IMG/VR virus record: IMGVR_UViG_3300037337_000046
Span: 1 to 32,439 of that record
Direction: 5' to 3' (one strand)
DNA length: 32,439 bases
DNA from: a virus
The notes under the pieces were generated by a model that was given only the letters and a program-made list of their open reading frames with translations, did not search any database and had not been told where the DNA came from. Shown piece by piece: positions 13,216-21,644 of the stretch; positions within the stretch are counted from its first letter, which is position 1; every line of letters starts with the position of its first letter. The translations under genes and the position numbers were made by a program.

Positions 13216-13664
13216 GCGGTCTAGTTGAAGCAGTTCTCAAGAACTTTGCAGAAGAAACTATCGCAGGTATAAAAAGCAGGATTCCAAACGTGACGGGGCA
13301 AAGTGCTGATAGTTTAGGTTATCGAATAGTCGGCACTGAATTGACTATTTTTAGCAGCTTAAAATTTTTCACTGTATTAGAGACGGGAAGGAAACCCGGA
13401 AAGCGTCCACCCATTAGCGTAATTGAGCAGTGGATTAAAGACAAACCAATAATCCCGGATGGAATTTCTACAAGAAGCTTAGCCTTTCTAATTGCTAGAA
13501 AGATAGGTGAAGAAGGCAGCCTACTTTACCGTAACGGCGGCAAATCTGGCGTTATATCAAAGTCAATTAACGATCAAGTTATTAAAGAAAAACTAACAGA
13601 TGTGCTAACGGATAAGTTTAGGGACTATGTTATCAATGAGTTTGTACGTAAATCACTAGATTAA
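13209..13664 (+). CDS. HK97 gp10-like head-tail joining / tail completion protein
   Basis: 151 residues with the characteristic middle FFTVLETGRKPGKRPPISVI and EQWIKDKP, then SLAFLIARKIGEEGSLLYRN with GGKSGVISKSIND. The pattern 'VLETGRxPGKxPP...IxxWIxxKP...AFxIARKIxxxGxxLYR..GxxG' is typical of HK97-gp10-like neck proteins in Bacteroidetes phages. Its role is to complete or attach the tail at the portal-connector ring. It is coupled on both sides (7-base and 1-base overlaps). Confidence 0.7.
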   Translation: MLSGLVEAVLKNFAEETIAGIKSRIPNVTGQSADSLGYRIVGTELTIFSSLKFFTVLETGRKPGKRPPISVIEQWIKDKPIIPDGISTRSLAFLIARKIGEEGSLLYRNGGKSGVISKSINDQVIKEKLTDVLTDKFRDYVINEFVRKSLD

Positions 13665-15124
13665 TGTCAGTAATAAATCAGACCTTGGCGCCCTTGAACG
13701 GTGCAGACGTATTTAGCCCAATGATTTTTGAGTTCGGTTTTCAGTCTGCATCCTGTAATTTTGTTGACTTGGAAGGGATCGCAGCCATTGACATACCACT
13801 AAACTATTCGGAACTAATAGAAGTAGGTGACAGCATAAGAATACGAAATGGGGCCTATTTAGGAGTTTATCGGGTTATTGAAATAACTCAAGATACGCTG
13901 CTAAGATTAACACTCAATACGCCATTTATCGGGTCTTCTTCGTCGACGGGATCAACTCAGTTCACGCCTGAAGGGTCTCAGGAATTTCAACTGATTGCAG
14001 GATATTTAACAGGATCCGAAGCAAGTATTAAGCCATGGCAGGTAGTCGATGAGCTAATAGTAAGCCCTAACCTTGCAGGCGTTTACCGATTTGATATATC
14101 GGGCTATCTGAGAAGTAGATTCAAAATTACAGCACCTTTAGCGGGTCCGAATGTACCGATTTCAATCCGCTACAATGTCAGGCTAAAAAGTGCTACAGCG
14201 ATTCCAAACGATTCAAACGCAGTCACGGCTTACTACGGCTTGGCAGACCTGACAGCAGCGCAACAGGCAGGCGAAGAAGCAGTAGGGGAACGCCCTATTC
14301 TATTCTTTGGAGATGAGCCGACACTTTACAGTTTAGCTTTAGAAAAAGGAATAATCAATAATTTCATTTCAAATGCTTCAGATTCATCTAGCACGGTTGC
14401 AGGCTCAGTAGTAAATATAAACTTGCTTAGTTGTCAGCCTAAAGTAATCACTTATTTAGTCGGTTCAGCTGCAAGTGGCTTTACAGTTTCGCCAGCCTTA
14501 CCGAGTTGGATCAGTGCAACAGCTAGTGGTAATAATATAATTTTAGTTATTAATCCTTGCACGGGTGGATCAGGTGACTACCTGGCAGAAGATTATAGCC
14601 CTATTGATTATAATACAGGGGGTCAAATTAACAGTATAATAGGAGCTTTTAGTTTTGTTTTCTCAAAAAACGGAACGTTGTTCACGCTAAACATAAATGT
14701 GACAGCTATAAGCGAAATAGTAAATGTTTGCAAATCAGACGTTCTAAACTTCGCTTGGCTTAACCAGCGTGGAGGATTTTCATCTTTTGCGCTAGAAAGT
14801 AAATTCATTGAGGGCAGGGATTTTGGAAGCGATAACACGGTTGTTGATGCGTTAGGAAAACTAAAACGTGTAGAGTTTCGGGACGTATATGATACGGTAG
14901 AGCTTCGGGGCGGAGTTTTGTCTAAAAATCAGCTGAATCTATTAGCTAGTTTGCGTACTGCTATTCAGGTGTATCTATACAATACGGCTACAGAAGCTTT
15001 TGATATTGCTATCGTAATTGATCGGGTTAGCTTTACAACTTACGGAAACCGTTTTAATCAGTCTGAAACCAGGTTCGCTTTTAAATTTAGGAGGTCACAG
15101 CAGGTAACAGTTCAAACGCAATAA
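13664..15124 (+). CDS. Large tail protein with Ig-like insert, 486 aa
   Basis: A beta-rich virion-type protein. The N-terminal part (FSPMIFEFGFQSASCNFVDL, and VGDSIRIRNGAYLGVYRVIE) looks like a tail assembly domain. Residues about 245-300 hold SGFTVSPALPSWISATASGN followed by strand-like residues, reading as an Ig-like adhesive domain. The C-terminal 130 residues (LNQRGGFSSFALESKFIEGR and onward, with RDVYDTVELRGGVLSKNQLN) form a further conserved block. Similar large proteins lie upstream of tape measures in Bacteroidetes phages; a distal-tail or baseplate role is likely but the precise job is not known. Confidence 0.65.
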   Translation: MSVINQTLAPLNGADVFSPMIFEFGFQSASCNFVDLEGIAAIDIPLNYSELIEVGDSIRIRNGAYLGVYRVIEITQDTLLRLTLNTPFIGSSSSTGSTQFTPEGSQEFQLIAGYLTGSEASIKPWQVVDELIVSPNLAGVYRFDISGYLRSRFKITAPLAGPNVPISIRYNVRLKSATAIPNDSNAVTAYYGLADLTAAQQAGEEAVGERPILFFGDEPTLYSLALEKGIINNFISNASDSSSTVAGSVVNINLLSCQPKVITYLVGSAASGFTVSPALPSWISATASGNNIILVINPCTGGSGDYLAEDYSPIDYNTGGQINSIIGAFSFVFSKNGTLFTLNINVTAISEIVNVCKSDVLNFAWLNQRGGFSSFALESKFIEGRDFGSDNTVVDALGKLKRVEFRDVYDTVELRGGVLSKNQLNLLASLRTAIQVYLYNTATEAFDIAIVIDRVSFTTYGNRFNQSETRFAFKFRRSQQVTVQTQ

Positions 15125-15129
15125 GCAGC

Positions 15130-17172
15130 ATGACTGAGATATTTATAAATGGTCAGTTAGTTGACACACAGGATGCGGACATAGTTATCACAGCTCAGGC
15201 CTTGACCTTCGATCAACTAGGAATCAGACGCGGTAGTTATTCAAACGTCTTTGATTTGGCGCGGACAAACGAGAACAAAGCCCTGTTTGATAATTGCGAT
15301 ATCGTTACAAGTTTGACCGCCATTCCTTACCAAAAAAATTCATGTCGGATATTTATAGATGGTCAGCTTATTGTAGATGGCAGCGCAATAATTCTGGCAA
15401 GCAAGACTACCTATAGACTATACATAACAGCAGGTAACACGGACTTTTTTAAATCAGTCGGGTCTTTAAAACTAATAGATGTAGATTTAGCGGAGTACGA
15501 TCATCTCTATAATGGGCCTAACGTAACAGCACGACGCGAAACGGTAGAAGGATTTGTATATCCTAATATTGATTACGGTTTTTTTGAGTTTGCCGAACCC
15601 GATCAGACTAATTATAGCTTCCGTTTTTTCCAGCCTAGTTTTTGGGCAAAGACTATTTTAGAGAAAGCTATATTTGATTTGGGTTACACGTTGCAAGGTG
15701 CTATACTGGATAGTTTGAGCTTTAGAAGTTTAGTTGTTCTTTGTCGTGGGGCGGTCTCTGACTTGCTAGATAGTTTAGCTCAGTACACATTTACCATTGA
15801 TTTCAATCAACTGACAGGGGCAACAACCGAAAAGATAAGTTTTCCTAACAAAGTAAGTGATACAACTGGAAGATACGGACCCAATTCAGATGCAGGTCAT
15901 TTTACCTATACTCCTAATATTGCAAATGCTGAAGATGTACGTTTTGAAATAAACTTTACTGGGAAAGTAATAACTAATTTACCTAGAGACTACACAAACG
16001 CAAAGGTATTTATAGACTTTTTAGTTTACAATGAAGTAGGAACTTTGCTTTTAACCATAACCACTTCGGTTACCTTTGAAGATCGCTTTTTTGGACCTTT
16101 TAATATTTATCGTGCGCCAAGTTCAGGAACCTTAGAAAGAGATTTGAACTTTACTTATCCTCAAAGTCGTAACGATGTAACTGCTTTTAGTACATTAATT
16201 AACAGCACATCAGACTTAACCACTTTGCGTTTTGGTTGGCAGGTAAGAAGCAATCGAGCAGGAGCAGGACTGAAAAGACTACGTTTTGAGAACTTAGAAT
16301 TTACTATTAATCAGCTACCTCAAGGGGGTACAAGAGTAAACGGTCCTAACATTCCGATAAATGTTAGAGCTTCAAACGTTCTTCCATCTTCGCCAACGGT
16401 GGGAGATTTACTTTTGACTATTGCCAACTTGGAAGGAATTATAATACAGGTTGATGAAACAACTAAGAAGATACACACTGCCAAAATTGACAATCTTAGA
16501 ACCAATAAAGCAAAGGCTTTAGATTGGTCGGATAAAATAGACTTGACAGAAGATCCTGAAATAGGCTATCAGCTTGAAGGCTTTGCACAGCGCAATTTCT
16601 ACGAATTTAACGGGGATGAGAAAGACCAACTATTGCAGCCAAACGCGGGCCGAGGGTCTTTCTTGGTTGATAATGTAAATTTAGAACCTGAAAAATCAGT
16701 TTTTAAAAGTAAGTTTAGCCCGGTTCCTTCGCTTCCAACCTTTCAAGGTTCGCGCGTTATGGGTAGAGTGTTCACAGGTGATAAATACACCTTTGACGGG
16801 TTTAATTATAATCTTAATGCTGAGATAAAAATAGAGGACTTTGCGCCACGCTTGGCAATTCTAGCAGCCGCTGAATCGTCTTTGGATATCATCATAGGAG
16901 AAAATGAAATAAACTATGAAGTCAATGCAGGGGCTTTGAGCTTTGAGCGAGCTTTGCGAGACAACTACCAGCTACTTGATACGATCTTTGTAAACACCAA
17001 AGTAGTAGAAGCCTTGTTTCTTTTGAACTTGTCAGACGTTCGGAACGTGGATTTTACCGTTCCTGTTTATATCGATTATTTCGGAGACTTTTTCTACATT
17101 GAGCAAATCAAACAATTCAAAGTTAACAGACGTGAGAGCTGTTTTGTAAGACTTATAAAACTAGGGATATAA
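15130..17172 (+). CDS. Large tail/baseplate protein, 680 aa
   Basis: Starts MTEIFINGQLVDTQDADIVI, followed by GIRRGSYSNVFDLARTNENK (about 31-50), a motif typical of Bacteroidetes phage tail proteins in which strands and aromatic residues alternate. Much of the rest is beta-sandwich-like (TNYSFRFFQPSFWAKTILEK, LTEDPEIGYQLEGFAQRNFY, GSRVMGRVFTGDKYTFDGFN). No enzymatic motif is visible. It is probably a baseplate hub or distal tail subunit. The leader AGCAGC before the ATG repeats that before the 10033 frame. Its stop overlaps the next start by one base (TAATG). Confidence 0.65.
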   Translation: MTEIFINGQLVDTQDADIVITAQALTFDQLGIRRGSYSNVFDLARTNENKALFDNCDIVTSLTAIPYQKNSCRIFIDGQLIVDGSAIILASKTTYRLYITAGNTDFFKSVGSLKLIDVDLAEYDHLYNGPNVTARRETVEGFVYPNIDYGFFEFAEPDQTNYSFRFFQPSFWAKTILEKAIFDLGYTLQGAILDSLSFRSLVVLCRGAVSDLLDSLAQYTFTIDFNQLTGATTEKISFPNKVSDTTGRYGPNSDAGHFTYTPNIANAEDVRFEINFTGKVITNLPRDYTNAKVFIDFLVYNEVGTLLLTITTSVTFEDRFFGPFNIYRAPSSGTLERDLNFTYPQSRNDVTAFSTLINSTSDLTTLRFGWQVRSNRAGAGLKRLRFENLEFTINQLPQGGTRVNGPNIPINVRASNVLPSSPTVGDLLLTIANLEGIIIQVDETTKKIHTAKIDNLRTNKAKALDWSDKIDLTEDPEIGYQLEGFAQRNFYEFNGDEKDQLLQPNAGRGSFLVDNVNLEPEKSVFKSKFSPVPSLPTFQGSRVMGRVFTGDKYTFDGFNYNLNAEIKIEDFAPRLAILAAAESSLDIIIGENEINYEVNAGALSFERALRDNYQLLDTIFVNTKVVEALFLLNLSDVRNVDFTVPVYIDYFGDFFYIEQIKQFKVNRRESCFVRLIKLGI

Positions 17173-17312
17173 TGGGAACTATGATCAGTAATTTGCGAGA
17201 AAAATTAATGATCGCAAACCAGAAATATAAGAATTGCGGCTGCAAAATATACAGAAAGGAAGCGGAAGGGCTGAAAAAATTAATCTTGGAACTAGAAGCT
17301 AAATCCAAATAA
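17172..17312 (+). CDS. Small cysteine-containing coiled-coil protein, 46 aa
   Basis: Open frame from ATG 17172 (overlapping the preceding TAA by one base) to TAA at 17310-17312, three bases before the tape measure start. The product starts MGTMISNLREKLMIANQKYK, then a CGC pair (NCGCKIY), and ends in an amphipathic helix (KEAEGLKKLILELEAK). The tight spacing on both sides supports a real gene. It may be a tape-measure accessory or chaperone. It is far too short to be a canonical tail assembly chaperone. Confidence 0.6.
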   Translation: MGTMISNLREKLMIANQKYKNCGCKIYRKEAEGLKKLILELEAKSK

Positions 17313-17315
17313 CAA

Positions 17316-19733
17316 ATGGCTGAAGAAAGCATATTATTACGAGTCGGTATTGACGAGAACCAGATCAAGAAAAGTCAGGATGCAATCATAGCAGCTAGGA
17401 CTGAGCTTCAACGGTTAAAGGAAGAACAGAAATTAGTCGAAGCGCAAACAGGCAGGAACTCACGGGAATTTATCGCAAACGAAACCGCGATTGCTGGACT
17501 AAATACAACGGTTCGGGAAAATCAGCGCGTCTTAACGGCTAACAATCGAATCAATGAAGTCAGCACCGGATCTATTATAGAGCTACGTGCTGACATATTA
17601 AGACTAAGAAATGAGTATGTAAATCTAAGCGCGGCTGAACGAGAAAACGCGCAAGTTGGCGGGGTATTGCAAGCCGAGCTTTTAGCACAAACCGAAGCGG
17701 CACGGGCTTTAGATTTGGGAATTGGCGTTACTAGCTCAAGCGTTGGTAATTACACGCAGTCAATTATTTCAGCAGTTGACGGTTCAGGACTATTCGCAAA
17801 GGCTCAGGCAGCACTTGCAACAATTCAAACAGTAGCTACAGCAGCAACTGGAGCAGGAACAATAGCCACTAAGTCTTTTGGAAATGCCTTGATTGCAACA
17901 GGTATCGGAGCTATAATAATATTATTCGGTTCGCTTATCTCATTCCTTACGAGGACACAACAAGGGATGGATCTAGTCGCAAAAGCAACTTCCGGACTCA
18001 GTACATTTGTAGCAGTCATATTTGACGCGTTCAGTGATTTAGGTAAGCAGTTAGTTGGAACTATTGTACCTACTTTTGAGGGGTTAAGTGACATAATAGG
18101 TGGGCTTATAGATCGAGACTTTGATCGCGTAAAAAAAGGCGTAAACGGAATAGCTGAGGCAGTCAGCAAGGTTGAACCTATTAATATAGTAGCCGTCGCA
18201 GGAGCAGCAGGTAAAGCGTCAGCCGAAGCATTCAAACTTACTAGACAACTACAAAACGTAGCTAGAGCCGAAAAGGCCTTGTCGCTTGAAACAGCAAATA
18301 GTAGGGCGGAAATTGAAACACTCAAGAAGGCAGGTGACGATATAACGAAAAGCACTGAGGAAAGAATAGCATCTACTCAGAAAGCGAATAGCATTGAACT
18401 AGCACTAGAAGCGAAAAGAATAACGCTACAAGAAGACAGGGTTAGGATATTGAAGGAGCAAAACGAACTGAGCAGCTCAACCGACGAAGATATTAACAAA
18501 GTCATAGAAGCAGAAATAGCACTGGCAGACATACGACAAGGCAGTGCGACAATACAAAACGAACTGCAAAACAAACTAAATTCACTAAACAAAGAAGCTG
18601 AGGATAAAAAAACAGCCGCAAACGCAACGGCACTTGCGGAAAGAACTAAGGCAAGCGATGCAGCTACAGCAGCGCAAACTAAAGCAGACGCAGAAGCATT
18701 AAAAGCATCTATTGAGTTACAAAAGCAAGTTAATGAAAACTATCAACAGGCACTTGAGCAAAGACAAATTGAAACGGATCTAGCTGTTAGGGATTCGATT
18801 AACCAGGTAAGGCAGCAGTTTGCAGATGGCTTGATAGATTTGGATGCTTATCAAACAGCACTTGACCAAGTTGAAGCGTTGGCTATTGAAACAAGGCAGG
18901 CAGCGTTAATAGGTCAATTAGAAGCCAACAGGGCAAATGCGGTAATTGACGCGGAAACCAGACTGGCGATAGAAACAGAATTTCAGTCAGAACTAAGGGC
19001 TTTGCAGGATGATAGTATCAGCGCGGGAGTCGAGAGTCAAAAAGCTGCATTGATTGCAGAAACTAAACTAGCAAAGGATAAGACAGACCTAGCAAAACTA
19101 ACATCAGATTCACAGATTGCAGCAACCGACGCGGTACTTAATGCGGCACTTAGTGTATTTGGAGCGCAAAGCGTAGCGGGAAAAATAGCAGCTACATTTC
19201 AAGCCGGCATTGATACTTTTAGGGCTGCAAACTTAGCACTTGCGACTATACCTCCTCCATTCGGTCAAATTGTGGCAGCAGCTACAGTAGTACAAGGGCT
19301 TGCAAATGTTAAGAAGATAAACGCTAAATCACCTCCAAAATTTGCAGAGGGTGGAGCAATGGAAGTTTCTGGACCTTCGCACGCTGGGGGCGGGGTAGAT
19401 GTTGCTTTGGGAGGTCAGACCGTTGCAAACGTAGAAGGTGGCGAGGGTTTATTCGTTATGAAGCGATCAGCATTTGGAGCATTAAAAGCACTATCTAGTT
19501 TCAATCAGAGACACGGAGGCAGATCTTGGATGACAGGGAGTCAACGACACTTGGCAGATGGTGGAGCTATTGCAAGGGGTGGAATACCAGCACTTGACAG
19601 CACGGCACTAACTGATACAAGACAAAGTTTTGAAAACGCAATTAGCAGCCTGACAATAGTGACAAAGGTAAGTGACCTGAATCGGGTACAGGGGGAAATT
19701 AAGCTAGTCGAATTGCAGGGGGATTTGAGGTAA
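17316..19733 (+). CDS. Tail tape measure protein, 805 aa
   Basis: Sets tail length and is ejected with the DNA. Features in order: N-terminal helical coiled-coil (about 10-130), a hydrophobic segment about 190-215 (NALIATGIGAIIILFGSLIS), a second long coiled-coil rich in Ala, Glu and Lys (about 300-620), a shorter hydrophobic region (about 625-670, with ANLALATIPPPFGQIVAAAT), and a Gly-rich end with GGAMEVSGPSHAGGGVDVAL. By the usual rule of about 0.15 nm per residue the tail would be near 120 nm. It is followed by convergent leftward genes instead of further tail genes, which is odd. Confidence 0.85.
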   Translation: MAEESILLRVGIDENQIKKSQDAIIAARTELQRLKEEQKLVEAQTGRNSREFIANETAIAGLNTTVRENQRVLTANNRINEVSTGSIIELRADILRLRNEYVNLSAAERENAQVGGVLQAELLAQTEAARALDLGIGVTSSSVGNYTQSIISAVDGSGLFAKAQAALATIQTVATAATGAGTIATKSFGNALIATGIGAIIILFGSLISFLTRTQQGMDLVAKATSGLSTFVAVIFDAFSDLGKQLVGTIVPTFEGLSDIIGGLIDRDFDRVKKGVNGIAEAVSKVEPINIVAVAGAAGKASAEAFKLTRQLQNVARAEKALSLETANSRAEIETLKKAGDDITKSTEERIASTQKANSIELALEAKRITLQEDRVRILKEQNELSSSTDEDINKVIEAEIALADIRQGSATIQNELQNKLNSLNKEAEDKKTAANATALAERTKASDAATAAQTKADAEALKASIELQKQVNENYQQALEQRQIETDLAVRDSINQVRQQFADGLIDLDAYQTALDQVEALAIETRQAALIGQLEANRANAVIDAETRLAIETEFQSELRALQDDSISAGVESQKAALIAETKLAKDKTDLAKLTSDSQIAATDAVLNAALSVFGAQSVAGKIAATFQAGIDTFRAANLALATIPPPFGQIVAAATVVQGLANVKKINAKSPPKFAEGGAMEVSGPSHAGGGVDVALGGQTVANVEGGEGLFVMKRSAFGALKALSSFNQRHGGRSWMTGSQRHLADGGAIARGGIPALDSTALTDTRQSFENAISSLTIVTKVSDLNRVQGEIKLVELQGDLR

Positions 19734-19739
19734 AAAAAT

Positions 19740-19822
19740 AGGGGGTGGAGGAGTCGAATCTGATTGTCTCATTTCTAAATTACCACAGGCGAGACGTCTA
19801 TTACGTACCTTTTTTAGCCCCT
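19740..19822 (-). other. Structured convergent spacer, tRNA-like but not a valid tRNA
   Basis: Between the ends of two convergent genes. AGGGGGT (19740-19746) and AGCCCCT (19816-19822) can pair with one mismatch, and an inner stem GTCTC (19766-19770) with GAGAC (19791-19795) is perfect. Read on the - strand, TTCGACT sits where a T-loop would be, and the total length (83) suits a tRNA. However, T-stem pairing is poor and no anticodon arm can be drawn, so this is at best a decayed tRNA or a bidirectional terminator structure. A six-T run at 19810-19815 would serve the rightward transcript. Confidence 0.35.
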
Positions 19823-19834
19823 AAATTTTATTGT

Positions 19835-20047
19835 TTACTTCCTATTTTTTATTATTTCCTCTAAATCTTCAATGCTCAATGATTCATAATCAAGGTATTT
19901 TTCTATTGTATTTGCATCCATTTTTAGCGTAACTGTAATTGAAGCTTTAAAATCAACATTAGGAAGGTGTGATGTTCCGCTAAGACCTTCTACTCCGGTA
20001 ATTTGTATTTTATATGATTCCGTATTATTTAATTGTATGCATTTCAT
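19835..20047 (-). CDS. Leftward moron protein, 70 aa
   Basis: Reads leftward from ATG 20047, beginning MKCIQLNNTESYKIQITGVE and ending IEDLEEIIKNRK. Beta-rich middle (FKASITVTLKMDANTIEKYL), then an acidic helix. No signal or membrane segment. What makes it convincing is its control region: a perfect TATATTTG box at 20073-20080 on the same strand and a leader ACTAAAATAAAGAGCGATT identical to that of the rightward gene at 12397. It is the third gene of a leftward cassette inside late rightward genes, typical of morons. Family unknown. Confidence 0.7.
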   Translation of the reverse strand: MKCIQLNNTESYKIQITGVEGLSGTSHLPNVDFKASITVTLKMDANTIEKYLDYESLSIEDLEEIIKNRK

Positions 20048-20072
20048 AATCGCTCTTTATTTTAGTGAATCC

Positions 20073-20080
20073 AAATATAA
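20073..20080 (-). promoter_or_regulatory. Leftward promoter, twin of the 12365 promoter
   Basis: On the - strand the sequence reads TATATTTG, exactly the Bacteroidota -7 consensus, seven bases downstream of the stop of the small membrane protein gene. From about 7 bases after the box, the leader to the ATG is identical to that at 12378-12396. No -33 TTG is seen, as at the twin. Confidence 0.65.
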
Positions 20081-20086
20081 CCTTTT

Positions 20087-20239
20087 TATTTATTTCTCTG
20101 GCATCCAGCTTAGAACCTTATCAGAATAATCTTTTCCAGTTACTAAAAAAACAGTGATAAAGAAGGGCAAACAGATAATGAAAACGATTAAGGAGAAAAG
20201 CACCGCGATAACTGCTAAAAGTCTTTGTAGGTATATCAT
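20087..20239 (-). CDS. Small membrane protein, 50 aa
   Basis: Reads leftward from ATG 20239; its start overlaps the stop of the RHH gene by 4 bases (ATGA). The product begins MIYLQRLLAVIAVLFSLIVF and continues IICLPFFITVFLVTG, one long hydrophobic stretch of nearly 30 residues that could be one tilted helix or a hairpin, followed by a short polar tail KDYSDKVLSW. A tiny membrane protein coupled to a DNA-binding protein, on the opposite strand to the virion genes, could be a superinfection-exclusion factor or a toxin; neither is shown. Confidence 0.6.
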
Positions 20240-20376
20240 GAGTTTAGGTATTTATGTATCAATGTTTTTAAAATATTAGTTTGCGTCTTATTCTCTTGCT
20301 TGACCTTAGCCAAAAAGTTAGCCTTGAGTTCTTTTGAGATATGTACTTTGATTTGATCGAGATCACCTTTTGGCAT
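20236..20376 (-). CDS. Ribbon-helix-helix DNA-binding protein, 46 aa
   Basis: Leftward from ATG 20376 to TGA at 20238-20236. The product MPKGDLDQIKVHISKELKAN then a helix with KQENKTQTNILKTLIHKYL fits the Arc/CopG fold: a beta ribbon (QIKVHIS), helix A (KELKANFLAKVKQEN) and helix B (TQTNILKTLIHKYL). It probably dimerises and represses its own operon, as RHH antitoxins or phage Arc-like proteins do. It is coupled to the small membrane protein gene. Its 5' end lies opposite the region just upstream of the protease gene, so it may also affect that promoter. Confidence 0.65.
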   Translation of the reverse strand: MPKGDLDQIKVHISKELKANFLAKVKQENKTQTNILKTLIHKYLNS

Positions 20377-20444
20377 ATCACTTTAATTATTTTGGGGAAT
20401 TTACAAAGATTTATTTGGATAGTGTAATTAAATTAGTAGCGAAA

Positions 20445-21623
20445 ATGAAGACACTTAACATTGAGGGTATAATTAGCAGCAAAGCCGACGCGGAATATTT
20501 TGCTGAAGGTGAAAAATACTTCAGCTATGATGATTTAGAGGACTTCATTTCTAATAATTACGGTGAACCTTTTGAAGCAGTAATCAAAAGTCCAGGTGGT
20601 TCGGTTGAGGAAGGATTCAGGATCTACGATAAGCTCAAATCTTTGCAGGTTACAACCGTTGCAATCGTGGCCAACAGCATAGCTTCAGTGATTTTCTTAG
20701 CCGGTAAGGTTCGTAAGGTTACAGAAAACACAGAAATGATTATTCATAACGCGTGGGTTGCCGCTGAATCACTTTCAGGCGAAAAGCTAAATGTTCACAG
20801 CTTAGCCGCCTTGACAGAGCTTTTTGCCGCTACTGATATGCAAATCTTGAATGTATATACCCAGATCGCAGGAGATGCAAAGGCTACTAAGCTATTAGCA
20901 CTAATGGGCAAAGAATCACGGCTAGACTCAAAAATGGCTTTAGACTTTGGTTTTGCTACTGAGCTAGTCGATAACACTTATTCTGCTATTAGCTTCAAAA
21001 ACAAGGTATTGACTTTTAGCAGGAATCAAATTGAAATTTTAACCGATGAAAATATGAAAACAGAAGAGAAAATCACAGCCTTTGAAAAGGCGATGAACGC
21101 TATGAAGAACATCTTTAAAGTGCAGATGCGGAACATGGTGATGACAACCGACGCAGGCGTTTCCATTTTTATCGAGGGCGAAGGCGATATGTTTGGCAAA
21201 ACGGTCTACATCGCAGAAGACGGACTTCCAACTGAAACACTAGCACCGGCAGGCCCGCACTCATTTGCAGATGGATCTAGTGTGGTACTTGACGAGTCAG
21301 GCGTAGTAATCGAAGTATTACCAGCCTCAGCACCAGCCGCAAAAACGGAAGAACTAGAAGCTACTATCGCAGCAATGGAAGATGACAAGATGAAAGATCA
21401 GGCGAGCATAGTCGCTTTGAATGCAAAAGTGGCAGCTCAGGCGAAAGTAATCGCAGACGGCAATACAAAGCTAACAAAGTTGGCAGTTGATTTTAAGGAC
21501 TTGAAAAACATGGTGAACGGTGATCCTGACACTAAGAAGAAAAATGCAGTTATTCCAGCAGCGGACTTCGCGAAATTATCGTTTTCTGAGCAGATCAGAC
21601 AGCGAGCAATGAATAAAGTTTAA
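20445..21623 (+). CDS. ClpP-like head maturation protease fused to scaffold, about 392 aa
   Basis: I choose ATG 20445; a TTG at 20370 in frame would overlap the leftward RHH gene. With this start, the ClpP-type protease fold covers about 1-180: SPGGSV (49-54), catalytic Ser81 in NSIASVIFLAG, His101 in MIIHNAWV, and a likely Asp161 in SRLDSKMALDFG. The middle (about 220-300) is a beta-rich insert (DMFGKTVYIAEDGLPTETLA). The C-terminal 90 residues are coiled-coil scaffold-like (ALNAKVAAQAKVIADGNTKL). Such fusions build the prohead and then digest the scaffold. The major capsid gene follows 21 bases later, as usual. Confidence 0.85.
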   Translation: MKTLNIEGIISSKADAEYFAEGEKYFSYDDLEDFISNNYGEPFEAVIKSPGGSVEEGFRIYDKLKSLQVTTVAIVANSIASVIFLAGKVRKVTENTEMIIHNAWVAAESLSGEKLNVHSLAALTELFAATDMQILNVYTQIAGDAKATKLLALMGKESRLDSKMALDFGFATELVDNTYSAISFKNKVLTFSRNQIEILTDENMKTEEKITAFEKAMNAMKNIFKVQMRNMVMTTDAGVSIFIEGEGDMFGKTVYIAEDGLPTETLAPAGPHSFADGSSVVLDESGVVIEVLPASAPAAKTEELEATIAAMEDDKMKDQASIVALNAKVAAQAKVIADGNTKLTKLAVDFKDLKNMVNGDPDTKKKNAVIPAADFAKLSFSEQIRQRAMNKV

Positions 21624-21644
21624 TCCATAAAACTAAAAAATACA

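Noticed and set aside
17825-18355. 176-codon open frame on the - strand
   Set aside because: It is the complement of Ala/Lys-rich coiled-coil coding in the tape measure gene, with a Ser/Ala/Pro-rich product and no promoter or neighbour.
19740-19822. Functional tRNA gene on the - strand
   Set aside because: End pairing and a T-loop-like TTCGACT are present, but the T-stem has three mismatches of five and no anticodon stem-loop with a 7-base loop can be formed.
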